NCBI RefSeq assembly: GCF_001282115.1
Contig: NZ_LJBR01000312.1
Coordinates: 1 to 37,256 of the forward strand
Direction of reading: 5' to 3'
DNA length: 37,256 bases
DNA from: Streptomyces sp. NRRL B-24085
Lineage (GTDB): Bacteria > Actinomycetota > Actinomycetes > Streptomycetales > Streptomycetaceae
The notes beneath the pieces are model-generated. The model was given only the letters and a program-made list of their open reading frames with translations, did not search any database and had not been told where the DNA came from. A program made the translations under genes and the position numbers. Of this stretch, positions 1-8,603 are shown piece by piece (the first letter of the stretch is position 1; every line of letters begins with the position of its first letter).

Positions 1-82
1 TCCAGGTGGCGTGCGGGGCGGGAGTGGTGAAGCGATGGGGGGCCGTCGAGCGGTCGCGGCGGCGGGGGAGGTGGTACGGCGT

Positions 83-1024
83 TCACCCCTTGACCGCCCC
101 CTGCATGATTCCGCCGACGATCTGGCGGCCGAAGACGACGAAGAGGGCGAGCAGGGGCAGCGTGCCGAGCAGTGCGCCCGCCATGATCAGCGATTGGTCC
201 CGCACGTATCCCGCGCTGAGCTGGGTGAGGGCGACGGGCACCGTCGGATTGGTCATGTCGAGCACGATGAAGGGCCAGAAGAAGTCGTTCCAGGCGTGCA
301 CGAACGTGATCATGAACAGTACGGCCATGGGGGGCCGGGCGATCGGCAGCACGATGCTCCAGAAGATGCGCAGGGAGTGCGCACCGTCCACCCGTCCGGC
401 CTCGACGAGTTCGTCGGGCAGCGCTTCGGCCAGGTACTGCCGCATGAAGAACACGCCGACGGCACTGACGAGCGTCGGGAAGATGACGGCGGGCAGCTTC
501 TGACCCCAGCCCAGTTCCGTCATCATCATGAACAGCGGGACGACGCCCAGTTGCGGCGGCACCATCATCGTGCCGATCACGAGCATCAGCAGGATGTTGC
601 GGCCCTTGAAGCGGAGTTTGGCGAACGCGAACCCGGCGAGGGTGGCGAACAGCACCGTGGACAGGGCGATCACGCCGGCCACGATCAGGCTGTTGAGCAT
701 GGCCTTGCCCAGCGCGGCGTCCTGCCAGGCCTTGCCGAGGTTGTCCAGGAGATGGGGCCCCGGCAGGAAGGGCGGAGGGGTCTGGGTGACGCGCGTGTTG
801 TCGGTCGACGCCGCCACCATCGTCCAGTACAGCGGGAACAGTGAGACCAGCGCCGCGAAGCCCAGGAGGATGTACGCGACGGGGCCCGCGTGGTGCTGAC
901 GTCCCGCGCCCGGGTGCCGGAACAGTCGGCGGTGCCGTTCACCGGACGGGGTGGTCTGGCGGGTCTTCCGCGCGGTCCCGCGGCCTGCGTCCGTCGCCTG
1001 GACCGGGATGCTGTCTGTGGTCAT
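83..1024 (-). CDS. CUT1-type sugar ABC transporter permease (MalG-like)
   Basis: This 313-residue inner-membrane protein is the second permease of a carbohydrate ABC importer. After a charged ~45-residue cytoplasmic N-terminus there are about six hydrophobic segments, starting with one near residues 48-70. The EAA loop, which docks the ATPase, is recognisable as DELVEAGRVDGAHSLRIFWSIVLP around residues 205-228. Length and order match the MalG half of CUT1 systems. It lies 13 bp downstream of the MalF-like permease gene, so the two are very probably co-transcribed. No ATPase gene is present here; streptomycete CUT1 importers commonly share the MsiK ATPase encoded elsewhere. The substrate cannot be read from the sequence. 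The 82 bases downstream hold no recognisable gene. Confidence 0.93.
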   Translation of the reverse strand: MTTDSIPVQATDAGRGTARKTRQTTPSGERHRRLFRHPGAGRQHHAGPVAYILLGFAALVSLFPLYWTMVAASTDNTRVTQTPPPFLPGPHLLDNLGKAWQDAALGKAMLNSLIVAGVIALSTVLFATLAGFAFAKLRFKGRNILLMLVIGTMMVPPQLGVVPLFMMMTELGWGQKLPAVIFPTLVSAVGVFFMRQYLAEALPDELVEAGRVDGAHSLRIFWSIVLPIARPPMAVLFMITFVHAWNDFFWPFIVLDMTNPTVPVALTQLSAGYVRDQSLIMAGALLGTLPLLALFVVFGRQIVGGIMQGAVKG

Positions 1025-1037
1025 GGAGATCTCCCGG

Positions 1038-2009
1038 TCAGGCCCTGCGCGTGAGGACGCGCTTGACGATTCGTTGCACGACGAACACGAGAATGAGCAG
1101 CAGGAACATCGCCCAGGCGACGGTGGCGGCCCGGCCCATCTGGTAGTTCTTCCAGCCCTCCTCGTACAGCAGCAGACCCAGCGTCTGGTACTGGTTGTCG
1201 GCTCCCCCCGTGATGCCGTTCGGGCCCTGGCCGAAGATCAGGGGCTCACCGAAGAGCTGCGTGGCGCCGATCGTGGACAGGACGATGGTGAACACGATGG
1301 TGGAGCGGATGCCGGGAACGGTGACCTTCAGGAACTGTTGCCACCGCGAGGCGCCGTCGATGGCCGCGGCCTCGTAGCGGTCGCGCGGGATCGCCTGCAT
1401 CGCCGCGAGGTAGAGCAGCGCGTTGTAGCCGGTCCAGCGCCAGATCACGATGGAGGAAATGGCGGTCTGCGCGGCCCACTTGTTGTTCTCCCAGTCGATG
1501 TTGTCGACACCGACGAGGCTCAGCATCCAGTTGATCATGCCGAAGTCGCGTTCGAAGAGCATCGTGAACACGAGGGCCGCGGCCCCGACCGAGGTGGCGT
1601 ACGGCGTCAGGGCGGCGACGCGGAAGAACGTCGAGCCGCGCAACTGGTAGTTGAGCAGGTGCGCCAGCCCGAGCGCCATCAGCAGCTGGGGCACGGTCGA
1701 CAGCACGCCGATGGTGAAGGTGTTGAACAGCGCGTTCCAGAACCGGTCGTCGTTCCACAGCGCCGTGTAGTTGTCGAAGCCGACCCACTCCATGAGGTTC
1801 AGGGTCGACAGTTCGACGCGGTGCAGCGAGATCCACGACGTGTAGATGAGCGGGTAGAAGCTGAAGGCGGCGAACACGACGAAGAACGGGGCGACGAAGG
1901 CGTACGGCGCTCCCCGGACGTCGAGGCGGTGCAGCAGCGTACGGCGCCGCTGACGCTCCGCGCCGATGCCGGGCGCCGCGTCTGGGGGAGTGGAGGTGGA
2001 GATGGCCAC
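1038..2009 (-). CDS. CUT1-type sugar ABC transporter permease (MalF-like)
   Basis: This 323-residue integral membrane protein is the first permease of the importer. A first membrane span lies near residues 35-57 (APYAFVAPFFVVFAAFSFYP), followed by about five more. The EAA loop reads RYEAAAIDGASRWQQFLKVTVPG near residues 210-232, the expected position for an ATPase-docking loop. It sits between the binding-protein gene (102 bp upstream) and the MalG-like permease (13 bp downstream), the usual CUT1 order. The upstream gap contains a strong hairpin that may lower permease expression relative to the binding protein. A later ATG is possible, but the long hydrophilic N-terminus is normal for MalF-type permeases. 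Confidence 0.93.
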   Translation of the reverse strand: MAISTSTPPDAAPGIGAERQRRRTLLHRLDVRGAPYAFVAPFFVVFAAFSFYPLIYTSWISLHRVELSTLNLMEWVGFDNYTALWNDDRFWNALFNTFTIGVLSTVPQLLMALGLAHLLNYQLRGSTFFRVAALTPYATSVGAAALVFTMLFERDFGMINWMLSLVGVDNIDWENNKWAAQTAISSIVIWRWTGYNALLYLAAMQAIPRDRYEAAAIDGASRWQQFLKVTVPGIRSTIVFTIVLSTIGATQLFGEPLIFGQGPNGITGGADNQYQTLGLLLYEEGWKNYQMGRAATVAWAMFLLLILVFVVQRIVKRVLTRRA

Positions 2010-2050
2010 CGGAAGGCGTCCTTCCTGGAGGGATGGAGAGGCGGGCAGGG

Positions 2051-2089
2051 GCCCGGCGCCCCGTGCGGGCGGTGCGTGGGGCGCCGGGC
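2051..2089 (-). terminator. Intercistronic hairpin between binding protein and permease genes
   Basis: A perfect 12-bp inverted repeat (2051-2062 with 2078-2089, arm GCCCGGCGCCCC) encloses a 15-base loop. It lies just after the stop of the binding-protein gene and before the first permease. No U-run follows, so it is either a partial terminator or an RNA-stabilising stem of the kind that lets importers make more binding protein than permease. The structure is seen directly; the role is inferred. Confidence 0.6.
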
Positions 2090-2111
2090 GGTGGCGGGCA
2101 GGGGCCCCAGG

Positions 2112-3422
2112 TCAGCCGGCGGCCTTCTCGATGCGCTCGTCAGTGGTCTTCCACGCCTCGTTCGGGCTCTTGTTCTGCGCCTCGATCAAGGTCAGACCCT
2201 GCGAGAAGATGTCCTTGATGGTGCCGTCCTTGCGGCCGAGCACCTGCTCGTCGGGGATCTCCTGGGCCGCGGCGCCGAAGATCTTCCCGATGGGGGCGCC
2301 ACTGAAGTAGTCCGACTTGGCGTCGACGACTTCGGGCATCTCCAACGCGGTTTTGGACGAGGGGAAGTTGCCGATCTTCTCGAAGAGGTAGGCCTGCTGC
2401 TCGGGCGCGGTGAGCCAGGCGACGAGGTCCTGCGCCTCCTTCTTGACGGGGCTCTTCTCCATCACGCCGAGGAACGATCCGCCCCAGTTGGCGCCCTTGG
2501 GTGCCTTGGCGACGTCCCACTTGCCCTTGTTCTTGGGGCCCGCCTTCTCGCTGATGTGCGCGAGCATCCACGCCGGGCAGACGGTGCTGGCGAAGGTGCT
2601 GTTGGCCAGTCCGGGGTCCCAACCGGGCTGGAACTGGCGGAGTTTGGCGGTCAGATCGGAGGTGGCCGCTTCGGAGGCCAGCTTCCAGGCGTCCTTCACG
2701 ACAGGGTTGGTGGCGTAGATCAGCTTGCCCTGCTTGTCGTAGAACTGCTGGGAGTTGCCGTAGATCATGGCGTTGAACAGGCCGCTGGAGCTGTCCATGA
2801 AGGCGACCTTGTCGTCCTTCGAGTTCTGCTTGAACCGCTTGCCCGCGTCGACGTACTTCGCCCAGTCGCCCTCCCAGAGCTTGGCGACCTCGTCGCGCTC
2901 GGTGGGCAGGCCGGCCTGCTCGAAGAGGTCCTTGCGGTAGCAGACCGCCATGGGGCCGATGTCGGTGCCGAGGCCGATGACCTTCTTGTCGGCGGTGGTG
3001 ACCTGGCTCTGCTTCCACGGCAGGAAGTGGTCCGTCCCGGCCACGCCGGCCAGGTCGACGAACTTGTCCTTCTGGGTGTCGGAGAGTTCCTTGGCCCTAC
3101 CAATTTCTATGCCCTGGATGTCCTTGAGTCCGCTGCCCGCGGCCAGGTGGGTCTGCAGGGCGGTGTAGTAGGTCTGCTCGTCGCCCGCGACGTCCGCCTT
3201 GATGACGACGTTCGGGTGTTCCTTCATGTACTTGTCGAGCAGCCCGGTCTCCTTGAAGCCCATGACGCCGAAGAGCCCCATGGTGATGGTGACCTTGCCG
3301 TCCTTCTTGCCCCCACCGGTTCCCCCGTCACTGCCTCCGCAGCCCACGACCAGGCCCAGTGCCGACGCGACCGACACGGCGGCCACGAGCCTCGTACGCA
3401 ACTTCCTTCGGAACCTGTCCAT
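2112..3422 (-). CDS. Extracellular sugar-binding lipoprotein (CUT1 ABC transporter)
   Basis: This 436-residue substrate-binding protein delivers a carbohydrate to the permease pair encoded downstream. It has a charged N-terminus (MDRFRRKLRTR), a hydrophobic core and a lipobox LVVGC, so Cys28 would be lipidated and the protein anchored outside the membrane. A Gly-rich linker follows, then a family 1 extracellular solute-binding fold: beta-strand VTITMGLFGV, and the conserved late motif LTAPEQQAYLFEKIGNFPSSK. The start is well supported by an AGGAGG site seven bases upstream of ATG 3422. The double palindrome lies 74-113 bases upstream. It resembles cellobiose/xylobiose-type binding proteins of streptomycetes in general layout, but the ligand is not assignable from sequence alone. 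Confidence 0.93.
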   Translation of the reverse strand: MDRFRRKLRTRLVAAVSVASALGLVVGCGGSDGGTGGGKKDGKVTITMGLFGVMGFKETGLLDKYMKEHPNVVIKADVAGDEQTYYTALQTHLAAGSGLKDIQGIEIGRAKELSDTQKDKFVDLAGVAGTDHFLPWKQSQVTTADKKVIGLGTDIGPMAVCYRKDLFEQAGLPTERDEVAKLWEGDWAKYVDAGKRFKQNSKDDKVAFMDSSSGLFNAMIYGNSQQFYDKQGKLIYATNPVVKDAWKLASEAATSDLTAKLRQFQPGWDPGLANSTFASTVCPAWMLAHISEKAGPKNKGKWDVAKAPKGANWGGSFLGVMEKSPVKKEAQDLVAWLTAPEQQAYLFEKIGNFPSSKTALEMPEVVDAKSDYFSGAPIGKIFGAAAQEIPDEQVLGRKDGTIKDIFSQGLTLIEAQNKSPNEAWKTTDERIEKAAG

Positions 3423-3495
3423 TTCGTCCTCCTAGCGGCGGCGCTGACGCACCGGAGTTCGAGCCCACAGCTCGCCCCGAAGGGGTGATTTGTCT

Positions 3496-3535
3496 GGTGG
3501 GCACGTTCCCAATCGATGGTGGGAACGTGCCCACC
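3496..3535. promoter_or_regulatory. Double LacI-type operator between importer operon and its regulator
   Basis: A perfect 16-bp inverted repeat (3496-3511 and 3520-3535) is separated by eight bases. Each arm contains a 14-mer that is itself a near-palindrome of the form TGGGNACGTNCCCA: TGGGCACGTTCCCA at 3498-3511 and TGGGAACGTGCCCA at 3520-3533. Their centres are 22 bp apart, about two helical turns. The form, with a central CG and GGG/CCC flanks, is typical of LacI-family operators. It lies in the divergent promoter region of the binding-protein gene and the LacI-family gene at 3704, so autoregulation plus repression of the importer is the natural reading. Confidence 0.8.
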
Positions 3536-3703
3536 TGGGATCCGCAGCCTGTCCGCCGCGTAAGGCGTCTGTCAAGAAGTTGAATCCACTTCGTTGCCGA
3601 GAGATGTCGCGGGCCCCCACCGGGACCTCGAGGGCACTCTCCTCAGGTCTGGCACAATGCGCAGGTGAAAGCGGTCCGGGCATCGCCGAGCGAGGGAGGC
3701 GTC

Positions 3704-4720
3704 ATGGGGGACAGGCAACGTCCGACCATCATCACCGTGGCCGCGCGCGCCGGCGTCGGACGCACCACGGTTTCACGAGTCATCAACGGCTCCGAACTCG
3801 TCAGCGACAAAGCGAGGGCCGCCGTCCTCGCCGCCATCGCTGAGCTGAACTACGTCCCCAACTCCGTTGCCCGCGGGCTGAAGACGAGCCGGACGAACTC
3901 CGTGGCCCTGGTGATCCCCGAGTCGGAGAGCAGACTCGGCTCGGAGCCCTACTTCTCGGCCGTCATCCGCGGTGTCAGCACCACCCTCGCGGAGACCCGC
4001 ACGCAACTCCAACTGGTGCTCGTGCGCGATCAGGCCGAGCGGGACCAGCTGACCCAGTCGGTCGCGGAACGGCGTGTCGACGGCGTGCTCCTGGTCTCGG
4101 TGCACGAGCACGACCCGCTGCCGGGCTTGCTGGAGGGCATGGGACTGCCCACGGTGCTCGCCGGACGCCGTTCCTCGGACGAGTCGCTCAGCCATGTGCA
4201 CTCCGACAACGCGGGCGGGGCCGCGGCGGCCGTCGACCACCTCCTCGCGCGGGGCCGGCGGACCGTCGCCACCATCAGTGGACCGCTCGACATGGAGGTA
4301 GCGCGCAGCAGGCTCCAGGGCTGGCGCGAGGCCCTCGAGAAGGCGGGCCACGACGCCACGGACCGCCTCGTGACCTCGGCCGACTTCACCGAGGAGGGCG
4401 GCGCGGCGGCGATGCGTTCACTCCTTGAACGGGTCCCCGACCTCGACGCCTTGTTCGTCGCCTCGGACGTCATGGCAGCGGGGGCTCTGGCGGAGCTGCG
4501 CAGGCAGGGGAGGGGGGTCCCCGACGACGTGGCCGTGGTCGGATTCGACGACTCCATCATCGCCCGCCACACCAACCCGCCCCTCACCACCGTGCGCCAG
4601 CCCGTCGAGGAGATCGGCGCCATGATCGCCCAGATCCTTCTGGAGGAGATCGACGATCCCGAGAGACCGCGCCGGCGCGTGACGCTTCCTACGGAGCTCG
4701 TCGTACGGGACTCGTCGTGA
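3704..4720 (+). CDS. LacI-family transcriptional regulator
   Basis: This 338-residue repressor-type protein has an N-terminal LacI helix-turn-helix (residues ~8-55: ITVAARAGVGRTTVSRVING, then the hinge-helix segment ending PNSVARGLKTSRTNS) and a periplasmic-binding-protein-like effector domain to the end (GVLLVSVHEHD, VVGFDDSIIARHTNPPLTTV). ATG 3704 is chosen because GAGGGAGG lies just upstream (3692-3699) and the HTH begins within ten residues; an in-frame GTG at 3665 lacks a comparable site. It is divergent from the sugar importer, with the double palindrome at 3496-3535 between them, which strongly suggests it is the local sugar-responsive regulator. The effector is unknown. Confidence 0.93.
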   Translation: MGDRQRPTIITVAARAGVGRTTVSRVINGSELVSDKARAAVLAAIAELNYVPNSVARGLKTSRTNSVALVIPESESRLGSEPYFSAVIRGVSTTLAETRTQLQLVLVRDQAERDQLTQSVAERRVDGVLLVSVHEHDPLPGLLEGMGLPTVLAGRRSSDESLSHVHSDNAGGAAAAVDHLLARGRRTVATISGPLDMEVARSRLQGWREALEKAGHDATDRLVTSADFTEEGGAAAMRSLLERVPDLDALFVASDVMAAGALAELRRQGRGVPDDVAVVGFDDSIIARHTNPPLTTVRQPVEEIGAMIAQILLEEIDDPERPRRRVTLPTELVVRDSS

Positions 4721-4784
4721 GTCCGTGGGGAGGCTGAGCCGCGTACCGGTTCGGCCCGATCGCCGGCCTGCTCTGTCCAGCTAT

Positions 4785-5510
4785 GGCCTTGGCGAAGCCT
4801 TTGGGCGTGGCGGTGGGTGATCAGGCAGACGGTGAGACCGAGGAAGACTGCGTGGATGTCGTCGCGTCGTTCCCAGTGGATCCGTAAGCGGCGGAACTCG
4901 TGCAGCCAGGAGATCATCCGCTCGACGACCCAGCGAAGGGCGCCCAGATCGGTGCCGTGCGCTTGTCATGGTTCTGCGATCGCTGGCCGGATGCAGAGCT
5001 GCCGCAGGAGCCGGCGATACTTGTCGTAGTCGTAGCTGCGGTCGACGAAGAGCATCTCGGGTCGTCCGCGCAGTCGTCCGACGCCGGCAAGGGCCGGGAT
5101 CTTGTCCAGAAGGGGCAGGGGTTGGTGCGTCGTTGCGCTTGCCGCCGGTCAGCGACACCGTGAGCGGGGTGCCCTGGCCATCGGTGAGGATGTGGGGTTT
5201 GCTGCCCGGGCGTGGGCGGTCGACCGGGCTGGCTCCGCTTCTGAGCCTCGATGTGCGGCCCGGACATGGGAGGAGTCAATCACCGTCCAGGACCGATCCC
5301 GCTTATTCTTCGACCGCAGCTTGTTCAGCAGCAGCCGGTGCCTGGTTGCCGGTGTACAGCACGAACAGGATGCCGCACAGGGCCTGACGGTTGGGGACCC
5401 GTGGCCGTCCCTAAACCTGCGGGTGGCAACGGCTCAAGCAGCGACCACAATTCGTCCCACACGGTCCACGGCTGCGACGGACGCTTCCCCATGCCTGCAT
5501 TAACGATCAA
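4785..5510 (-). pseudogene. Degenerate IS5-group (IS427-like) transposase
   Basis: Fragments of one DDE transposase lie in successive minus-strand frames. They are an N-terminal piece (WTVWDELWSLLEPLPP), a piece matching the GILFVLYTG segment, then LNKLRSKNKRDRSWTVIDSSHVRA with the first catalytic Asp, RPGSKPHILTDGQGTPL, VDRSYDYDKYRRLLRQ with the second Asp, and WVVERMISWLHEFRRLRIHWERRDD with the catalytic Glu. Several frame changes, an internal stop and an apparent deletion of about 40 residues between GILFVLYTG and LNKLRSKN make it non-functional. IS5 relatives can use one programmed frameshift, but the number of breaks exceeds that. Clean terminal inverted repeats were not identified, so the boundaries are approximate. 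Confidence 0.85.
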
Positions 5511-5619
5511 ACAGGCAGTCACATGATCATCCGCTTTGGCGAGAGCCAGTTAAGGGCTGTCCGGTAAAAGCTGTGGGACCGCCGCGACTCGGACCTCGGG
5601 CTTGTGGCAGCCTGCCGTC

Positions 5620-5961
5620 ATGCCAGCCGAGCTGCGAGAACACGCAGGACGTCACTACGCCATCCAGTCCCACTACGCCTTGCCCGACGATGCTTGGGCT
5701 GTGGAGCTGAGCGAGGCCGTGCCTGCGCCGGCCGCGTGGGCCGGGAACCCCAGCGCCGAGAGGTACCTGCCCGGGGCTGCCTTCTTGGTGGCGTTTGTCC
5801 CCGACGAGGATCCGGATCTGGAACCGAGCGTGCACATCCACAGCCATGATGAGCACATGATCCCCTACGAGATCATGCGCTGGTTCATGGAGCAGGTGGC
5901 CGATCAGGCCGAACGCTGTCGCATCGCGTTCGAGCAGGACGGGCGCGAAGCAGTGGAATGA
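5620..5961 (+). CDS. Small acidic hypothetical protein
   Basis: This 113-residue protein of unknown function begins MPAELREHAGRHYAIQSHY. It is acidic, has no signal peptide or membrane segment, and contains a His-rich stretch VHIHSHDEHMIPYEIMRWF in its middle, followed by a predicted helix (QVADQAERCRIAFEQDG). Codon use looks genuine, with high GC at third positions. ATG 5620 has only a weak upstream ribosome site; an in-frame TTG lies at 5602. It is embedded between two decayed transposase genes and may be IS-cargo or a survivor of the original locus. I do not recognise the family and assign no function. Confidence 0.6.
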   Translation: MPAELREHAGRHYAIQSHYALPDDAWAVELSEAVPAPAAWAGNPSAERYLPGAAFLVAFVPDEDPDLEPSVHIHSHDEHMIPYEIMRWFMEQVADQAERCRIAFEQDGREAVE

Positions 5962-5977
5962 TCTTGTCGTGGCTGGT

Positions 5978-6414
5978 GTGATCACGGCATCGGAGCCGTC
6001 CTGGATAGCCTCGTTCACCGGCTGAGCCCGCGTGCGTTGGGTGAGCTGGTGACGGTTTTGCGGCGCGAGGGCGCGGATGCGGTCCGCCGGTGTCGGCCCT
6101 GGAGCATTCCGTTGGAGGACAGGCCACTGCTGGTGGCCGCGTACTGGCGCACGAACGTGACGACGCGACAGCCCGCGCTGCTGTTCGGGGTCTCGAAGTC
6201 GGCGGCGGACCGCATCATCGACTACCTCGGGCCAATGCTCGCGCTCCCACCCCGCAAGCGGTTCGCCAAGGGCACCGTGCGAATCGTGGACGGCACGCTG
6301 GTTCCTACCCGCGACCACTCCGTGGCCGAGCAGTCGCAGAACTACCGGTACTCCACCGCCCACCAGGTCGTCAGCGACGCGGACACCCGTCTCGTCGGCG
6401 TCTCGTACCCATGA
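5978..6414 (+). pseudogene. Truncated, frameshifted IS5-group transposase (DDE_Tnp_4 type)
   Basis: A GTG at 5978 opens MITASEPSWIASFTG, then a stop is reached at the GGCTGA near 6020. One frame over, the protein continues LSPRALGELVTVLRREGADAV, through the helix-turn-helix-like LLFGVSKSAADRIIDYLGPML and the first catalytic segment RIVDGTLVPTRDHSVAEQSQ, to DADTRLVGVSYP and a stop at 6414. A full member would go on for roughly another 100 residues with the remaining catalytic acids, so the 3' half is missing. It is a different IS type from the relic at 4785-5510 and lies on the opposite strand. Both suggest repeated insertion and decay in this interval. Confidence 0.8.
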
Positions 6415-6459
6415 CAGTCGGGCCCCCGCCGAGAGTCGTGCTGCTCCGCTGGCCGTTGG

Positions 6460-6495
6460 GCCCCGTGCGAAGCTGCCGCACGCTCCGCACGGGGC
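6460..6495. terminator. Hairpin, likely terminator of the APC permease gene
   Basis: A perfect 10-bp stem (GCCCCGTGCG at 6460-6469 with 6486-6495) has a 16-base loop. It lies about 100 bases past the stop of the minus-strand permease gene (6598) and just beyond the truncated transposase, so it could serve either direction. No U-tract is visible, which is usual for streptomycete terminators. Confidence 0.5.
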
Positions 6496-6597
6496 CGTAC
6501 ACAGCGTCGAGGAGGATCAGACCTCCAGCTCCGGCCCGGGCGGCGAGCCTGGCGTATGGCTCGTGCTTTGAGCGGTTGGTGTCCGGCGGGTGCAGGG

Positions 6598-8589
6598 TCA
6601 GCTGCCGACGTGGATACCGGGGCGGCGGGTGGGGTCGGGCTCGTTCTTGCGGATGATTTCGCGGGTGACGGGGGCGGTGTCGCCGCGACCGAGAAGGAAG
6701 TAACGCAACATGTGGACCACGGGACTGCCTTCGGCCCAGGCGAAGTAGCAGTGCGGCTGGACACCGGTGGCATTGCGCATGGCGAGCAGGATCGCGGCGA
6801 TGGCGTTCGGTGCCGCCGGCGCGTCGGCGCGCAGGATCCGGTAGCCGTCGACTTCGATGCCGCGGACGGTCAGGGTCTCGCTGAAGTCGGAGGGGTCGAC
6901 GACGTCGATCTCCAGGAACAGTACGTCGGCCCGGCCGGGCACCGGGTTGGTGTGGCGCTGTTCGTGTTCCTTGGCGGAGTATTCGGCGGCGTCACCGGCC
7001 TGGCGGCGGTTGGCGACGATGTTGATGGACTGGTCGTGGGCGAGGGTGTCGGAGATGAACCGGCGGGCGGCCTCGTCGAAGACGATGCGGTCGGCACGGA
7101 GTTCAGTGGTGCGCGAGACGCGGGAGATGAGCGATACGGCGATGATCCCTGCGATGAACACACCGGAGATGGCGATGCCGTCGGGCTTGTCGACGATGTT
7201 GGCCACCAGGGCGTAGAACAAGATGGCGGTCAGCGCCGCGAAGCCGGTGCCCGCCAGGCGCTTGTGGTGACGGAAGACGGAGACGGTGACGGCGAAGGCG
7301 CCGGAGACCATCATGGCCAGAATGCCGGTGGCGTAGGCACCGGCCTGTTTGTCGACGTCGGCATCGAAGGCGATGGTGATGGCGACGGAGATGGCGGTGT
7401 AGACGATGACGACGGGGCGCACGGCGCGTCCCCACTCGGGGGCCATGCCGTAGTCGGGCAGGTAGCGAGGCACGATGTTGATCAGTCCTGCCATCGCGGA
7501 GGCGCCGGCGAACCACAGGATGAGGATGGTGCTGATGTCGTAGACGGTGCCGAATGCTTCGCCGACGTGTTCGTGGGCCAGCCAGGCCAGTGCACGGCCG
7601 TTGGCAGCTCCGCCCGGCCGGAACTGGTCCTCGGGGATGAGGACGGTGGTGACGAAGCTGGCGGCCAGCAGGTAGACGCTCATGATCACAGCGGCGGTGG
7701 TCAGCAGCCTTCGGGTGTTACGGATCCGGGACTGCAGCCGCTGTGCGGGATCGTCGCCGCTCGCGGCGACCAGCGGCATCATGCTGACACCGGTCTCGAA
7801 GCCCGACAGGCCCAGCACCAGCAGCGGAAACGCCAGCAAAGCAGGCCCGGCCAGGTCACCGAACCCGCCTCCGGTGTCCTGGAGCGCATCCGTCCATGCC
7901 GACAAGGCTCCGGGCGTGGTGAACACCTCGGCCAGGCCGACACCGATGATCACGGCGTTGAGCAGCAGGAAGACGGCCACCAGCGGGATGGCCACCATGA
8001 CCGCCTCACTGAACCCGAGTAGGAAGACCCCGCCCAGGATCAGCAGCAGCCCTACCGTAAGAGCCACCTCATGGCCGTGCAGGGCGTGCGGAAAGAAGGG
8101 GTTCTCCACGACGTGGACCGAGGCGTCGGCCGTGGACAGAGTGATGGTGATGATCCATGAGGTAGCGACGAAACCGAGCAGGACCAGCACGAACAGCTTG
8201 CCCCACCAGAACGGCAGCAGATCCTCCAGCATCGCCACCGACCCAGCCCCGTTGGGGCTCTCCCTGGCCACCCGCCGGTACATCGGCAGCATCCCCAGCA
8301 ACGTCAGCGCCACGATCAGCAAGGTCGCCAGCGGTGAGACCGCCCCGGCGGCGACCGCGGCGATCGCCGGCACGTAGGCCAGGCTGGAGAAATAGTCGAC
8401 GCCGGTCAGGCACATCACCTTCCACCAGGAATGCGGCTCCGCGTGCGCTTCGCCGGCAGCCGGCCCCACCGGCTGCACCCGGTGCCGCAGCAGCCATCGC
8501 GCAAGTCCGCTGGTGGGCTGGGTCCGCAGCGCGGGGCTGTCCACCACCTCCGGCACAACCGGGCCTTGCGTGTCCGTCATGTCCCCCAT
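6598..8589 (-). CDS. APC-superfamily permease with soluble C-terminal domain
   Basis: This 663-residue membrane transporter has about 12 hydrophobic segments between residues ~60 and ~500. It opens with the conserved APC first-helix region KVMCLTGVDYFSSLAYVPA and is followed by a ~140-residue hydrophilic C-terminal domain (from about RADRIVFDEAARRF to RRPGIHVGS). The family (amino acid/polyamine/cation symporters, including KUP- and KimA-like members) covers many substrates; the cytosolic tail resembles the layout of K+-type members, but I cannot assign a substrate. An upstream open frame runs much further, but composition and homology support starting at ATG 8589 (MGDMTDTQ) or ATG 8580; GGGGGAC lies directly before the latter. 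The gene is monocistronic with a strong hairpin in its leader. Confidence 0.85.
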   Translation of the reverse strand: MGDMTDTQGPVVPEVVDSPALRTQPTSGLARWLLRHRVQPVGPAAGEAHAEPHSWWKVMCLTGVDYFSSLAYVPAIAAVAAGAVSPLATLLIVALTLLGMLPMYRRVARESPNGAGSVAMLEDLLPFWWGKLFVLVLLGFVATSWIITITLSTADASVHVVENPFFPHALHGHEVALTVGLLLILGGVFLLGFSEAVMVAIPLVAVFLLLNAVIIGVGLAEVFTTPGALSAWTDALQDTGGGFGDLAGPALLAFPLLVLGLSGFETGVSMMPLVAASGDDPAQRLQSRIRNTRRLLTTAAVIMSVYLLAASFVTTVLIPEDQFRPGGAANGRALAWLAHEHVGEAFGTVYDISTILILWFAGASAMAGLINIVPRYLPDYGMAPEWGRAVRPVVIVYTAISVAITIAFDADVDKQAGAYATGILAMMVSGAFAVTVSVFRHHKRLAGTGFAALTAILFYALVANIVDKPDGIAISGVFIAGIIAVSLISRVSRTTELRADRIVFDEAARRFISDTLAHDQSINIVANRRQAGDAAEYSAKEHEQRHTNPVPGRADVLFLEIDVVDPSDFSETLTVRGIEVDGYRILRADAPAAPNAIAAILLAMRNATGVQPHCYFAWAEGSPVVHMLRYFLLGRGDTAPVTREIIRKNEPDPTRRPGIHVGS

Positions 8590-8603
8590 CACTTTCTTTT
8601 CCC

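Noticed and set aside
951..3488. Very long plus-strand open frame opposite the CUT1 importer genes
   Set aside because: It lies antisense to three clear transporter genes; its Val/Gly/Glu-rich translation is the usual shadow of high-GC codon bias and has no family motifs.
4785..5510. IS5-group transposase made by programmed frameshifting
   Set aside because: One frameshift is known in such elements, but here there are several breaks, an internal stop and a deletion.
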